Positions 48,744-61,088 of a stretch of 64,000 nucleotides of DNA are shown here, one piece after another. How positions within the stretch are numbered: the first letter of the stretch is position 1; every line of letters starts with the position of its first letter. The stretch covers positions 2,253,053 to 2,317,052 of the forward strand of contig NC_051093.1 in the NCBI RefSeq assembly GCF_901709675.1. Direction: 5' to 3'. The position numbers and the translations under genes are program-made. This stretch comes from Syngnathus acus (taxonomy: Eukaryota > Chordata > Actinopteri > Syngnathiformes > Syngnathidae). The notes below the pieces were generated by a model. The model was not told the origin of the DNA, searched no databases, and saw nothing but the letters and a program-made list of their open reading frames with translations.

Positions 48744-51700
48744 ATGAAGCCTTTATCATCACTCAGAACGGCATTTGTTTCTTTTGTGTCACTTCTATGC
48801 ATTCAGATCGCCTGGTGCAATAATGGCAGGAGGGTACGTCTTAAAATCGTTGCATTGCATTTAGTCTTGGAGAAAGGCGTTTAGCGATGTATGCTAGAAG
48901 GCTAACGGTAGCTTGGGTGGCTTTTTCTCCATTTCCAGGTTGACGTCCAAGATGCGGAATTCAGTGATTTCTCAGTGCCGATAGAACATTCCTTTGAAGT
49001 TGGTGAGCAAGTTTTACTGTCGTAGTGCAAATTTGTTGTGTTTGTTACTTATCTAACGAAGCAACTTTAGTGCTACTTTGAGGGGGGTACTTCGCGACCA
49101 GATGCCGTTCGAAAGTATTAAACATTACAATGAAGTCGTCTGAAATTAATTTCCTGGTTTTACCAGACTATTCTTGGCGTTATATTCTCAAACTCTACAG
49201 TCTGATCTTCAATTCGGCGTATGTTAGTTGTTAATCCACGTCACCGTGGGTATCTCAAATCGCTCCCACAGGATTGAACTGTCGCTGACATTTGAAACTG
49301 CAGGCGCATTTAACCGGGAACTCTCGCGCGATCTCTGTCCAGATGACGTAGGAAAGTTCCGGGTGCGTGGAGCGCTGCTGCTCAAAGGAGGCAGGGATCC
49401 GGGAGTGACCCTGAGTCAGAACCAACTAACGCAGGACGACAGAGTCAAGCTCAAAGTGAGTAAAAGCAGTTATAAACCACACCAATAATAACAATAAAGT
49501 GCAAAAATTCTAAAATAAATAAATAAATAATAACAGATTGTATAATTAAAATAAATGTTTTCACATTTACAAATTTCACCTTTTTTATAACCTCAATTGA
49601 CCTTGCCCATGGGCACAAAAATGTACTATTGAAAGCAATATATTAATTTATTAAAACCTGACAGGAAGTGGCAGCAGTGGACGGGCTGTACCGGATCCGA
49701 GTGCCTCGGATTTCGCTGCAGGCCGACAGACAGACGGAGCGACAAATGGACGGATACCTCACTACCTTTGTCAGAGCTGTAAGTCCTTTCAACAAAAATA
49801 TCTATAAAACTGTGACCAAACAAGCAAACATTATTCTTTTAATTTTCATTATCCTATTTTTTTGTTATGTAATTTATACTAAATTGGATGATAAACAAGG
49901 GCGGCTCGGTGGCGCACTGGTTGGCACGACCGCCTCACAGTTAGGAGGGTGCGGGTTCGATTCCACCTCCGGCCCTCCCTGTGTGGAGTTTGCATGTTCT
50001 CCCTGGGCCCGCGTGGGTTTTCTCCGGGCTCTCCGGTTTCTTCCCACATCCCAAAAACATGCTTGGTCAGCCGATTGGGCACTCCAAATTGTCCCTAGGT
50101 GTGAGTGCGAGTGCGAATGGTTGTTCGTCTCTGTGTGCCCTGCGATTGGCTGGCAACCAGTTCAGGGTGTCCCCCGCCTACTGTCCGATGACTGCTGGGA
50201 TAGGCTCCAGCACGCCCGCGACCCCCGTGGGGACAAGCGGTACAGATAATGGATGGATGGATGATAAACAAAGTTATTTGCGCAACCCCAAAATTCCACC
50301 AGAAATTATAAGGAGTTTCCCTAAAACATAATTCTTCAGGTTCAACTTGGAGGGCGAGTGTTTTTAGATGGTACTTTTGACTAGCATTACTCCAATATAT
50401 GATTAACATGAATTACAACAATAATAATCCTCATGATCGCCACGTTCCGTCTGTTCAGTGTGCCATGGTGGAGTCTCACCTGAGCGACGTGATCACACTG
50501 CACACGGACGTGTCGGGAACGCTGATCGGCATCTCCATCGTCACACTGCCAGGCGCTTGCATGGGGACGGACGTGGAGGACGAGGTGGACATGGAGCTCT
50601 TCAACACCACGCTCAGCGTCATGGCCCCCGTCAACGCGCCCGGGTCCGTTACACCAAACGCTGATTACGTCTCGTCCTTTCTACTTGTTGGCGAGAGGAG
50701 CGATGGCAGCGAGGGTTTTTATTCTCTTTGATGTCTAATTGCCACAAAATGCCCTCGCAGGCCTGAGACGGCTATGTTCCTGGAGCGCATGGAGCAGGAG
50801 GCGGAGAAGAAAGGCAAAAATCCCCAGGAGCAAAAGTCTTTCTTCGCTAAATACGTAAGTGGACTGGACTTCCCCCTCCCCTTCCACGGCTCCCCACTTC
50901 ACCCTTAGTGTTGCCCATCTTACCTGCTCACCACACTTGCATCTTTTTTGCTTGCCCCTCGCCAAGGATGTTTACCAAAGGGCTTCTGAAATTATGTCAG
51001 TTGTAATGCCACACCTTCGCCTGAAGGTGACGCCGTGTGTCTGCCCACGCAGCTCCTCGCTGACTGTTGTGTGCTGCTTGCTGTGCTGTTGTGTTGCAGT
51101 GGTATTTGATACTGGGAGGCGCAATCTTCCTCATGGTCTCCAATTCGGCACAGCCCCCAGCAGGGGGAGGCAGAGAGCAGAGCTGAAAAGCCCCCCCAGA
51201 CTCACTCGCTGGAAGTAAACATGAGAATGCTTCATTGTGGCTCTTCCTCCTCATCTTCATCTGCTCATTTCCTCACACAGCGGCCACCAATGTTGCTGTT
51301 GTGCTCAGCTGCCGAGAGATGAGCCGACTTTAGCGCATAAGAAGGAAATTGTTGAACACTGAGCAACCGCATGTCAAGTCGTGCCTCTGTAAGTGCTGCT
51401 GTTTTGGTTAGCGACAGAGACAACGACACGGTGGTGGGATCAGTGGCCATCAGTCAATGCCTCCCTGTCACGGTCATTTGGGTCCAGTTGATTCATTAAT
51501 GGAGGCGCGGCGTCTACCAGAGCAGGGGCCGTTATCTGAGGAAATACAGCACTTTTTAACGATATGAAGATAGTCCATTTCTAACTGGGAATAATTGCGT
51601 GAGGGACTTGCGTGGAGAGGGAAGTCTGGGAGTCCCTCCTGAAGCTGCTGCCCCCGCGACCCGACCCCGGATAAGCGGAAGAAGATGGATGGATGGATGG

Positions 51701-51922
51701 ATGGACTTGCGTTAATCGTGTTTCACTTAACCACTAACAACATGCTTTTCCTGTTCTTGTCTTGAAGCCAATCTGGAATAAATCAACAAATAGATTTTAT
51801 AATTTGTGTTGCAGTGGATGTACATCGTGCCCCTGGTTCTCTTCCTGATGATGTCAGGCGCTCAGGACCAATCAGGGGGCGGGGCCGGGGGCGGCGGAGC
51901 AGCTAATGGCGGCGGACGCTGA
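48744..51922 (+). CDS. emc10: ER membrane protein complex subunit 10
   Basis: EMC10 is a lumenal-facing subunit of the ER membrane complex, which inserts transmembrane proteins. Exons are 48744-48833, 48939-49002, 49304-49455, 49665-49778, 50459-50643, 50761-50854 and a terminal exon at 51815-51922 (268 residues) or 51100-51186 (261 residues); human EMC10 is 262. The start is chosen because it opens a signal peptide ([15 protein letters not shown]) and has A at -3; an in-frame ATG at 48654 would bury it. Family marks are [39 protein letters not shown] and [13 protein letters not shown]. The main terminal exon adds a membrane anchor [15 protein letters not shown] and a Gly-rich tail. Signal AATAAA at 52010-52015. 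Confidence 0.95.
49899..50258 (+). mobile_element. SINE with intact target-site duplication, in an emc10 intron
   Basis: A 360-bp tRNA-derived element starts gggcggctcggtggcgcac, has box B gggttcgattcc, and ends in an LINE-like tail (gataggctccagcacgc) with ggat repeats. Flanks repeat ggatgataaacaa at 49886-49898 and 50259-50271, a perfect 13-bp duplication. It differs in family from the two SINEs at 24 and 27 kb. Confidence 0.88.
51100..51186 (+). CDS. emc10: Alternative last exon of emc10 (isoform-specific C-terminus)
   Basis: After an acceptor ending gtgttgcag the frame reads [13 protein letters not shown], then [11 protein letters not shown] and REQS before TGA 51184-51186. It has the same phase and the same opening Trp as the downstream last exon. 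Human EMC10 is known to have two C-terminal isoforms, one of which I recall as containing an ILGGAVLL-type segment. That suggests this exon is the ortholog of the minor human one. Confidence 0.75.
   Translation, partial: WYLILGGAIFLMVSNSAQPPAGGGREQS
51614..51702 (+). mobile_element. 5'-truncated non-LTR retroposon tail
   Basis: About 89 bp reading gctgctgcccccgcgacccg, then ggataagcggaagaagatgg and ggat repeats, the usual 3' end of a fish LINE family. Flanking copies of ggacttgcgt (51604-51613 and 51703-51712) form a 10-bp target-site duplication. It lies between the two alternative last exons of emc10. Confidence 0.7.
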
Positions 51923-52009
51923 TCTTTTTTTGTTTTCAAATTCTCTTGTCAGCTGCTGTACATGAGCGTAAATGTGATGGTTTCAATTTTTTAATACCAC
52001 TGTGAAGAT

Positions 52010-52015
52010 AATAAA
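52010..52015 (+). terminator. Poly(A) signal of emc10
   Basis: AATAAA 88 bp after the distal stop codon, followed by T-rich sequence. Confidence 0.7.
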
Positions 52016-53935
52016 CGTATTTATGACCTCATCGGATTAAAGCGGTTTGAGCTGAACCGAAGAAGCAACGCTGTTAATTTTAGATTTCGACAACAACAAC
52101 TAAATATAGTTTGTAACTGCATCTGCATCATATGGAGTTCCATAGCATACTTGCAGAGGTATGACATCATGTGATATGACTCAAGTTAGGATAGGTTGTA
52201 ACATGTACGATAGCTCACAAACAGCACATTTGCATTTCTGAAATGCTAAAGATCATACACAAGAGCATACAAGCACATGAAGAAATATTAAATCTAGAAA
52301 TGAGAATTTTGCATGGAAAGCTGATGACGTTTATTTATTGTGATGTTTATAAGATTGTCTGAAAAGCTCAACGTATGCGCTCCAACCCTCCAGACGGCCT
52401 TTTTTTAGTTTAGCCGCTTATTTCGAGCGCCACTTCAACGCCTTGCTGACCTGTTGCTCCGCTGACCGATCGCATCAGGCCCCAACTTGCAGTGGCCTGT
52501 TGCATCATGGGAGGACCTCTCAGCGTGGCCGCTGATGGATGCGTTTGTACCGGGAAGCACGGGGACACTGCAACATGTCATCTGTGTGCGTAGATACAAA
52601 AACTTCTCACACGCTCATGTACAACATTGCATAACAAACATTATGCTTGCGTAAAACCATCAAGAACCGTTTGATGAATATTGTTTACAGCAAGTATTAT
52701 AAGGAGTCCCAAATAAGGTTTGTCAGAAAAGTTCCAGGAGGGGTGTCCTACGAACTTCATGTCCAGGCAGCAGCATGCAGGGAGCACCCAGGATTTGGCA
52801 GCCCAGCCAGGAAAACATGGCGGGGGGAGCTTTAAGAGGGGTTACGTCCATGACAGGCCCCTAAATCATCGGGGCCATACGGTCGTGCCGGCGCCATGAT
52901 TGAAGGTTTGCGTTGCGCAAAAAGCTGTGGGGGTCGTTGGTTTTAGCCAGTCACTAAATCTGAGCACCTTAAGCTTGGAAGCTTTGCTTCCAGGAATATG
53001 TTCCCATTTTGGATTTGTTAGACTAATGCTAGAGCTAATGAGGCTAATTTTTTTTACAGCTTTTTTTGTTCAGAAATAAAATCTTAAATCTTGGGAGAAA
53101 GTCGATATTTCCCTTCAAAAAATCCCAATCTAATATTAACAATATTTCCAGAAGAGTCTTACTTTAACAAGGAAAATATTTTTTTAGGCTAAGATCAATT
53201 AAGCTAATGGTGAGGCCTGTGTTTAATCTTAAACTACACTCCAAACATTAGCAATTGTTGGGAGACACTGAAAGCAGTCCAGGATAAACGCGTCCGAGCG
53301 CACGTGGCCAGGCCGATCGAGAAGTGAGCCGCCGGCCCGCCAGCAGCTGGCCCCCATCAATCAAGCGCGAAACATCCGCGCCGCTTATCACGCTTTCTAT
53401 TTCCCCCATAGCACCGCCGTGTAAGCATGAAATCGGACAACACGAGAGGGATGCTAACACTGGCCGCTGCTTGTAAACAGAGGTCAAAGGTCAGCAGCGG
53501 GATCTCGCACGCCGCTCTCGTATAGCGCGCCGCACCTCATTAAGATGTCTCGGCTCCCCTAAGGAGCGACGAGGTATTCGTATTAACCCAACAGAACGTA
53601 TTTTAACACAAGCATGATGAGATGCTTGCAGGACACGCTTGAGCTTTGCAATTACAGCGCCAGAAGGGTTAGGGTTTTAAATGTGTGTTAGGGTTTCAAG
53701 TCAGGGTTACAGAAGGGTTTCAAGACAGGGTTTTGACTTCACTAAATTTCAAATTAGGATTGTAAATGTAAGTCAAGGTTTTAAGCAAGGGTTGGGCTTT
53801 GAAGGCAGTGTGATGTCAGGTTGCATCATCTCGCGTCATGATCTATTTGGAACTAACAACTTTTTGATTGGGTTTTCCGACACAGGCAGCCTCCACGTGT
53901 GTGAAAATGAGCTAAGAATGAGTTAACCCCCCCAC
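52016..53935. other. Intergenic stretch without a supported gene
   Basis: AT-rich, with a telomere-like minisatellite patch at 53660-53800. Short frames match no family. Confidence 0.55.
53660..53800 (+). repeat. Degenerate TTAGGG-containing minisatellite, patch 2
   Basis: Repeated gggttagggttt, tagggtttcaag and agggtttcaag words with spacers of about 15-25 bases. Same vocabulary as 27870-28000. Confidence 0.55.
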
Positions 53936-54062
<127 letters not shown>

Positions 54063-54228
54063 CCGCCTACCCATACAGCGGCATGGCATCATCCGACACC
54101 CCAACATGTGTTGAGTGTGGCCCCTCCCATCCCAACCATCTGGTAGGTAATAAGAGGGCTCCCCCACAGGAGAGTGTCACTACACCGACCGGCGCTCCAC
54201 CTGAAACCGCAAAAGCCAAGCAAGCAAG

Positions 54229-56885
54229 ATGCCCGTACCCAAGAAAGCAGGTAGGACGAAAAAGGACTTTAAAGGAGTTTTGTTTCGTCAACGTACTTAG
54301 TTTTTTTTTGCCTCAGAAAAGAAAACAAAACTATCTACCAGAACGTTTTTCAAAAGCCATTCTTAATCCTAACAATTTCAAACAAGAATTTGACAATAAC
54401 CTTTTACAATGGCAAGAAAAACAGTCAAATTTTACTGACAAAATTTAACAACATACCGGCAAAATTGAACAGTGTAATACTAACAATACCATAACACTAT
54501 GCTCAGCACTAACTTAAACGTTGCTAAATGTGCACTGCACTGTCACTGGTCTCTAGGTGTATTTTAGCCATATTTTGGGGACTAAAAAAAACATATATCA
54601 ATCTTCAGATAAGAAAGTTGTTCTATCTATTATATATTACAATAAAAAATATTTTGGATTACAAAAACATAATCGTGCAAAAAAAAAAAAAAAAGGTATT
54701 TAGATATACTGCTGGCTGGGCAAGGTCACGCAGTGGACAGGCTCGCTGATCATTTGTGTTTTAGCCGTGTCGTATTGCCTAGCTGATCCCTTGAGCTGGA
54801 GGCGATAAGTTATTCTGTCAAGTCTCTCCTTTCATCTTGGGAGGAGAGAGACGGAAGAGGCCCACAATCACTGGAGCTGACCTCTGTTATCAAATGTCTT
54901 CATCACACGTGTGGAAGGCGCCCAAACCGTCAAGGCGATCCCATAATCCTCGCTGGTCTTTCACGCGTTCTTCCGCTGCTTTCATCAAAGGTTGCGACTC
55001 TTAATAGTAGTCATGAATTAATTTATATAGACCCAACAAGAATTCTGATTGTTTTAAAAAAAATGGCGAAATCATTTAATTCAAAGGTCATACTTTCATA
55101 CTGAAAGAATAGTCATATTACTTCAAGAAAAACATTGAAGTCTAAATTTCTTTGAGAGAGATTTTTTTTGTAAATTCTTAACAGCAAACGGCAAGAATTA
55201 AGTTGTGATTTTACAAGATTTTTTTTTTTTTACAGAAATTTATTCTAGGGTATCTGAAGCTGGCTCAAAACTCAAATTATGGCTTGCAAAAATTGACCAA
55301 GTGGGCGAAACTCCCAAATTGGGCCACTCGTAGTGGAAGTACTGGCGTTGCAGTAATAACTTTGACTTATGTAATGCGAGCGAGGCGTCCTGCTTTAAAC
55401 GTTTAATCGCTGTGATAAATGACGAGATTATCCGTGGGTCTTGGATCTTGGCCGGAATGCCAGGATCTTGCCAGGGGGTCCTGGAATCAAAAGACCGCTC
55501 ATTAAACGCTCTCACGCCATTTCGAGGAAAGACACCATGATCCTTACAGCCTCCCCCCTGCACATTTACTGATTGTAGATCTTAAAGCGGTTTGACAGGT
55601 TAAGGTTTCAACAGTCACTTTAGGAATTGCTCGCTAGGATCATTTAGTGCACCTTAGCAGCTCGGATTACAGTCAACTTTAACTTGGTCATAAAGCTCTT
55701 TTAATACGATGAAAAAAATGTTTTTGTTGTATTTTGAATGTGGAGTGAGCTCAGAGTGTAAAAATATTCTGCTGTGAGGAAGGATTTAAAGATGGAACTT
55801 GCAAATTCAAGTTTGGGAAAGGATTTCTTTTGCCATTCAGACACTGACATCATTTTTGAAGGAGTTTTTCAAGAAAATTAATTTGTGTTGGTTGTTTTGA
55901 CTAATTTCTTTGTCCTTTTACAGGAAGAAAGAACAACGGGGCAGCAGAAGGTAATCAATTAAGAATATATGTAAATGTAAAATAACAATCCATGACAATA
56001 ACAACCAAACGTTTTTGTCTCCCTTCAGAGAAGCTGCCGCCCTATGAACCCAACATCCCCGAACCAACCACCAGGGCAGACTTTCTCAAATGTCAGTCAG
56101 CAAATAGAAAAAAAATAGCAAAGTAGCTCTAAGGTTGATTGCCAAACCAAAACTGTGCTAACTTGGTCTACGCTAAAACGCAAAAGTCCGAGCAATGACT
56201 TTTTAATCCACCTGCACTCGACTCCTCTTAGGTGACTCGCCTAATTGTATTCTTGCCTTCCTATCCAGACTGGATGCCACTGACTTTGGATGACAAAACG
56301 GCGCAGAAGCTGCTATGGATCTCGGAAAACGGAACGAAGGTGGCGCGCACATCCGATGCCGTCTGTCCTTATCCCAACAGACCGGAGAGATACGAGCACT
56401 CGCCACAGGTGAGCGAGTCAGACATTTTGCTTTCCAGTGGACGTTTGCTTTTTATAATAAGTATCTGACCTGCTGCTGGCGTTCAGGTGCTGTGCAAGGA
56501 GAGCCTCCTGGGCTCGCGCGGCTACTGGGAGGTTGACTTTGAGGGCTGGGTGGTGATCGGTGCGGTGGCGGAGAGCGCCCCCCGCAAGGACGGCCCCTGC
56601 GGCCTGGGCGAGAACGCCGGCTCCTGGGGCGCGGGCTGGGCGGGCTCCTGCTACCAGGTGTGGCACAACGGCGAGAACGTGGACGTGGACTTGCCCCTGT
56701 GCAAAACGCTGGGCGTGTACGTGGACCAGCCGGCCGGCATCATCAAGTTCCTGCTGGTGGAAGGCGAGGGCGACAAGGAGGTGCGGTTGGTGCACAAGTT
56801 CAAGATCAGCGTGCAGGAGAAGCTTCTGCCCGCCATGTGGGTGGGCACAAACTCCTCCTGCCTCATTCGGAAAAAGGAGCAGTGA
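54229..56885 (+). CDS. Stand-alone PRY-SPRY (B30.2) domain protein
   Basis: Five exons, 54229-54250, 55924-55950, 56029-56091, 56269-56408 and 56487-56885, join in one frame to 216 residues. The start ATG begins MPVPKKAGRKNNG; the next part is Pro-rich (EKLPPYEPNIPEPTT). The PRY segment is LTLDDKTAQKLLWIS with YPNRPERYEHSPQ; SPRY follows as VLCKESLLGSRGYWEV, then SYQVWHN-like CYQVWHNGE, GVYVDQPAG and MWVGTNSSC. B30.2 domains are protein-binding modules, usually at the end of TRIM or NLR proteins. Here no RING, B-box, coiled coil or transmembrane segment is present and the N-terminus is only about 38 residues. I do not recognise a specific named gene. Confident of the domain and exons, not of the function. 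Confidence 0.85.
54251..55923 (+). other. First intron of the PRY-SPRY gene
   Basis: 1.7 kb AT-rich intron between two very small exons. It has an A15 run near 54680 and T runs. No other feature is seen. Confidence 0.6.
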
Positions 56886-57090
56886 ATCACGAGGCCGGAG
56901 GCTGATATGAGTGGACCTTTACGGTGAAACAAGCGCTTGAGGAGTCCAAGGCGGAAGGAGCGCGCGTGCCTGTTTTGATGCCCAATTCTTTTATTATACT
57001 GTGTATTTTCCTTTTCTTTTTTAGAGTTAGACAAAGGTGACTTTGCATCTTTCCATGTGTGCTCCACAGCTTGCATATTTTAGTGTGCCA

Positions 57091-57096
57091 AATAAA
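57091..57096 (+). terminator. Poly(A) signal of the PRY-SPRY gene
   Basis: AATAAA 205 bp after the stop, with an A10 run about 15 bases further. Confidence 0.65.
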
Positions 57097-57129
57097 ATGA
57101 ACTTCTGTGTAAAAAAAAAATAAAACTCG

Positions 57130-58147
57130 CTAATTTAATTGTAAGCTTGGCTTGAGGTGTCGCAGCGCAGTACAATATGACGAGCCCGCGTTGTCTCACT
57201 TGGTGTTGCTCCTTTATTTGAAACACAAAAGAAGAACATCCCGCCAACTGTCGCTTGGACATTTCACGTTAAATTCACTCCGAACCTTTTGCATTTCACT
57301 CACTTCTGTCAGTTTCAGTCATTCGTTCACTTCAAGAAATAACAAAAAACATTTGAAGTACAATCATTGGACGAGTCAGTCACCGGTTTGCAAAGTACAA
57401 AGAGGCAAATATGCAAGTTTGAACAATGAATTACGGGAGGTGCTGCTGGTGTGCCAACATTTTCAACATTAGCATTTCACATTTTTATCTTCAAGGAGAA
57501 CAAATGCTTTCGAAGCGAGGGCCTGATGACGGACTGGGAACTATTATTGTAGTTGTTACCATGCGATGTCATCCGTCCTAACATGCTAGCACACGCTAAC
57601 CGCAGCAACAATGACAGATGCACTCGTGTGTTACAAAAGATGAATATTTTAAATCATTTTTGTGTGCGTGCACGCTTCAATTGTAAAAAAACCAAAAAAA
57701 ACACTAACACGGCTAAATCGAAAATTTGGCTCCGTTCACCCTGCAGCACTTAATGATCAATTTGGATTTTCAGATGAAATCAGATTTTTTTTTTCTGTGT
57801 AAACATTCATATTACTTATTAAAGTGACCCAGACTTGAGCATTCAGACGTGCCCCAAAGAAAAAAATCAAATCAAATCAAATGCAGGGCACATAAGGGAA
57901 AAAAGAATTGGAATTTAGCTGTGGTGTCAACATAGCCTTAGTGTTTTCATTGTAATTATTTAAAACTTGAAACAGTTCTACTCACTTGTGTGCACTCCCA
58001 AAAACCTTTAGCATGTAGCATTAACGCGGTGCACACGTGTGACAAATCAAGACCAAAAACGAACACAAGCAGTCATTGCGCCCCTCATTGTGGCTACGGC
58101 ACATGAGCATAGCGTTTCCAAACACTCCAGGTGCGACGTCAGCTATT
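57130..58147. other. Convergent intergenic region
   Basis: About 1 kb between the 3' ends of the PRY-SPRY gene and akt1s1. AT-rich, no feature recognised; it may include extended akt1s1 3'UTR. Confidence 0.5.
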
Positions 58148-58153
58148 TTTATT
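58148..58153 (-). terminator. Candidate poly(A) signal of akt1s1
   Basis: AATAAA on the minus strand, 107 bp past the akt1s1 stop codon. Confidence 0.5.
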
Positions 58154-58259
58154 TTTTTTGTGTTGCATTACCTCCTTGAATTAGCGAGCGATGAATGGAG
58201 GTGCATTTTTTTCACGCAGTTTTCACACAGCATGACTCTCGCCCCCCCCGCGCTCGCAC

Positions 58260-59716
58260 TCAGTGCTTGAGCGAGAAGTCACCCGTGTTGACGCGAGGTC
58301 GTGGCAGGGCCCCGAACATTTCTGTTCCGTCGGTGGCCCCGGGGGCCAGAAGGGCCTTCATGCTGGCGGCGATGTGCTCCAAGTCAGCGCATCCCACCTG
58401 AGGGAACACATACGGAAGGCTGCATTACGCCGGGAAAATTGTGCTTCAAAAAGGGACATTTTGGGGGGCAGTTTCAACAGGAGGAATTTTAAAAATTTGG
58501 AAGACTTAAGACACGCAAAAAAAATGTCTCAAGAAGCCATGCCTAAAATGACTGCCAGTTTTTTACTTGAAATGAAAAGTTGACGTTTACCCGTTCTCCG
58601 CTGTTGCCTTCCCCGGGTGCCGCCCGACCCCCCTTACACCCCCACACGGGTACAGAGACGGGCAGTGAGCGGGCCAGCGCCATGGGGTGGGCGTTGCGCG
58701 AGGCGTGCATGCCGCGATGGCCTACGGCCATGCCGCGCGAAGGCGGCGGAGCCTCCTCACTCAACGAGCCTGCGGGACAAATGCAAACACATGAGTGATC
58801 AATGATGAGTGGTGAGTGAGAGGGTGCAGGCGAACTGACAGTCTGTGCTCTCCTCTTCGCCGTCAGACTCAAAGAAGGGCTCGCAGTCACGGGATAGCGA
58901 GTCCTCGTCCATGGAGAACACGCCTGAAGCACAACAGTGTTTACTTTATGGATCATGTCTCGTCTTTCTTGCTATTGTGCACGGTGCCATGGAGTTTTTT
59001 TTTGTGTGTGCATTATTTACCTGCGCTCTCGCTACCAAAGGGTCTCTTTCCTTCCATGTCCTCCTCTTCCTCGTCGTCCTCATCATCTTCGCACTCTTCC
59101 TCAAGGTCAACGATGCCCGAGCTTTGCCCGCCCTGTTGGGTGGCCTCTGGGGCGTTCTTGTCACGCTCACCGTTGTTGGCCTGGCCCGAGACGCCTTCTG
59201 AGCTGTAGATGGATGGGTAGTTCTGCGAGTAGAGTCTGCCGTTGGGGCTGACGCTGCCCGGCACGCCGTCACCGCTCAGATGCTACAAACGTTAAGAAGA
59301 ATGAGGCCGGGCGACAAGAAGCATGTACGCGGCTGACTCACCACCCTGGGCTCAGCCTCTGACGCGAGTTGGGCGGCGGTGTGGCGCGTGTGCCTCTGCG
59401 CCGTCAGCAGGGTGATGGAGTGCAGCACGCCAATGTCGTCCACGTAGCGCCGCGCCGACTCGGCCAGGAAGCCCTGACCCCAAACGCTGTACGAGAACTG
59501 GCAGTCCCTGGGAAAGCCGCCGCCGCTTTCCCACTTCTTCTTCTTGGCGGCGTCCGTTTCCGGCACCGAGGAGCGGAACTTCTTGCAGGCCGTGAGGATG
59601 GCCAGCTCGCAGCCCGATTTTTGGCAGTACGCGTCGGCGGCAGCCAGGAGCGCAACCCAGCTGTCCCTGTGGTTGTCCGCGATCTCCGGCTCGGACAACT
59701 TGGTGATGGAGGCCAT
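58260..59716 (-). CDS. akt1s1: Proline-rich AKT1 substrate 1 (PRAS40)
   Basis: PRAS40 is a cytosolic component and inhibitor of mTORC1, relieved by AKT phosphorylation. Exons on the minus strand are 59342-59716, 59021-59282, 58840-58923, 58591-58769 and 58260-58397, 345 residues. Human PRAS40 has 256; the extra length is in a Ser/Gly/Asn region and an acidic run ([11 protein letters not shown], about 190-205). Key sites are visible: TOS motif FSMDED (about 215-220) for raptor binding, the second raptor-site motif [10 protein letters not shown] with S279 (human S183), and the AKT site RPRVNT with T338 (human T246). The start is set by a conserved hydrophobic N-terminal segment and by the absence of an upstream in-frame ATG in the exon. 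Head-to-head with tbc1d17, as in human. Confidence 0.95.
58455..58575 (-). repeat. Interspersed repeat, CTTGAGAC family, copy G, in an akt1s1 intron
   Basis: On the minus strand reads ggcatggcttcttgagacat, then ttttgcgtgtcttaa. It sits between the last two akt1s1 exons. Confidence 0.55.
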
Positions 59717-60275
59717 GGTGGTGTCAGGTAGAGTGTGTGTGCGAGCGTGCGGAGTGGCCTAATGAATGGGAAAGCTGCTTACTTGCTGGTGTGTTTTGGT
59801 TGTTTTTGCCCTGGTGATGATGGAAAGGGAGTTTTTGTATGAGGCACTGGGTGATTTAATGATATGATGACTGGAATTATTTTTTAGCACAAAGGCGAGC
59901 CAGGGGAGAGAATAGATGATGCCAAGTTGCTGGTGATATCTGCAGAATGGATAAAAACAACACGTAAGTCAACTAACAGGCTGATAAGACAGTGCTGGAT
60001 CATGTTTATCCTACATTACTTTGACAGATGAATATTAGATATCTTTACAAAGGACAGCCGTGAGCTGTTTTAAAAATTAACCATTGCGCACTTACTCCTT
60101 CTTTGATAACACCCGATGCTAACTGACAACTGGAGCTAAACTAGCTTTGAAGTCGCTGCCAGTCCGATGTAATGCCACGCTGTGCTTTGTTTTCACACGT
60201 TTGTACTCTTTTGCATTTCAACTAGTCTTGCGGTGGCTGCTGCAGCTGTCGTTGTTGCTGCTTATTTGTGAGCCA

Positions 60276-60276
60276 C

Positions 60277-60310
<34 letters not shown>
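60276..60310. repeat. (GTT)n microsatellite
   Basis: About 35 bases of GTT in the divergent promoter region. Confidence 0.9.
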
Positions 60311-60311
<1 letters not shown>

Positions 60312-61088
60312 TTGTGCAGACTCCTCATGATGGACGCCCCATGCACCATTTTTTCAGCCCCGTTTACGCAGCCGAGACGCGTATTGCTAACGAGCAAAAA
60401 CATGCCAAATGCTCACCTACCCGTTCGCTTTCCTTCCTTCGAGTTGCCACTTAATCGTCGAGGTTAAACTTGACTTTGCTGCGTCAAACGTGCTGTGCCT
60501 TCTTCAAGCGATCCTCTCCCCTAGCTAGGCTCGTCACCAGCGGGAAGTGTGCGAAGACGAATGTTAGAGGTTCCTGTCAAAAGCTTCAAAGTAAAACAAA
60601 TGACGCTTAATCTCTGCCAATCACTTTGCGTCTCTTGCGAATCCTGGAGGTTCCAGGGAAAGGAGGCGTGCCAATTTTGGAGGCTCACCTTTGACCTCAC
60701 ATGCAAATTGAGAACGTTTGATTTGTGGCAGAAGAAGCACATCTTTAATCTCTAAGTAAATGCAGACGTACGTGAGTAAAGAGCAAAGACAATATTACGC
60801 AACAAAGTCGTATTGTATTGTTTTGGTTTTAAATGTTTGAGCAAAGTCACCTGCGCTATCACGAACATGAAAGCGAATAATAAAAAAAACTGTCAGGAAA
60901 TAAAATAACGTACTCATAAGATAAAATAATAATATCAAATACAAGTGAACTTCATAAAATAAGATATAAAATAATAATAATGAAGACAATGAACACGTTG
61001 GATTGTTTTGAGGTAGCGGTGACGAGTCACAAGGCTCGGATTGGCTCATGTTGATGATGCTATTACGAGTGGGCGGGCTTGGTGGAAA

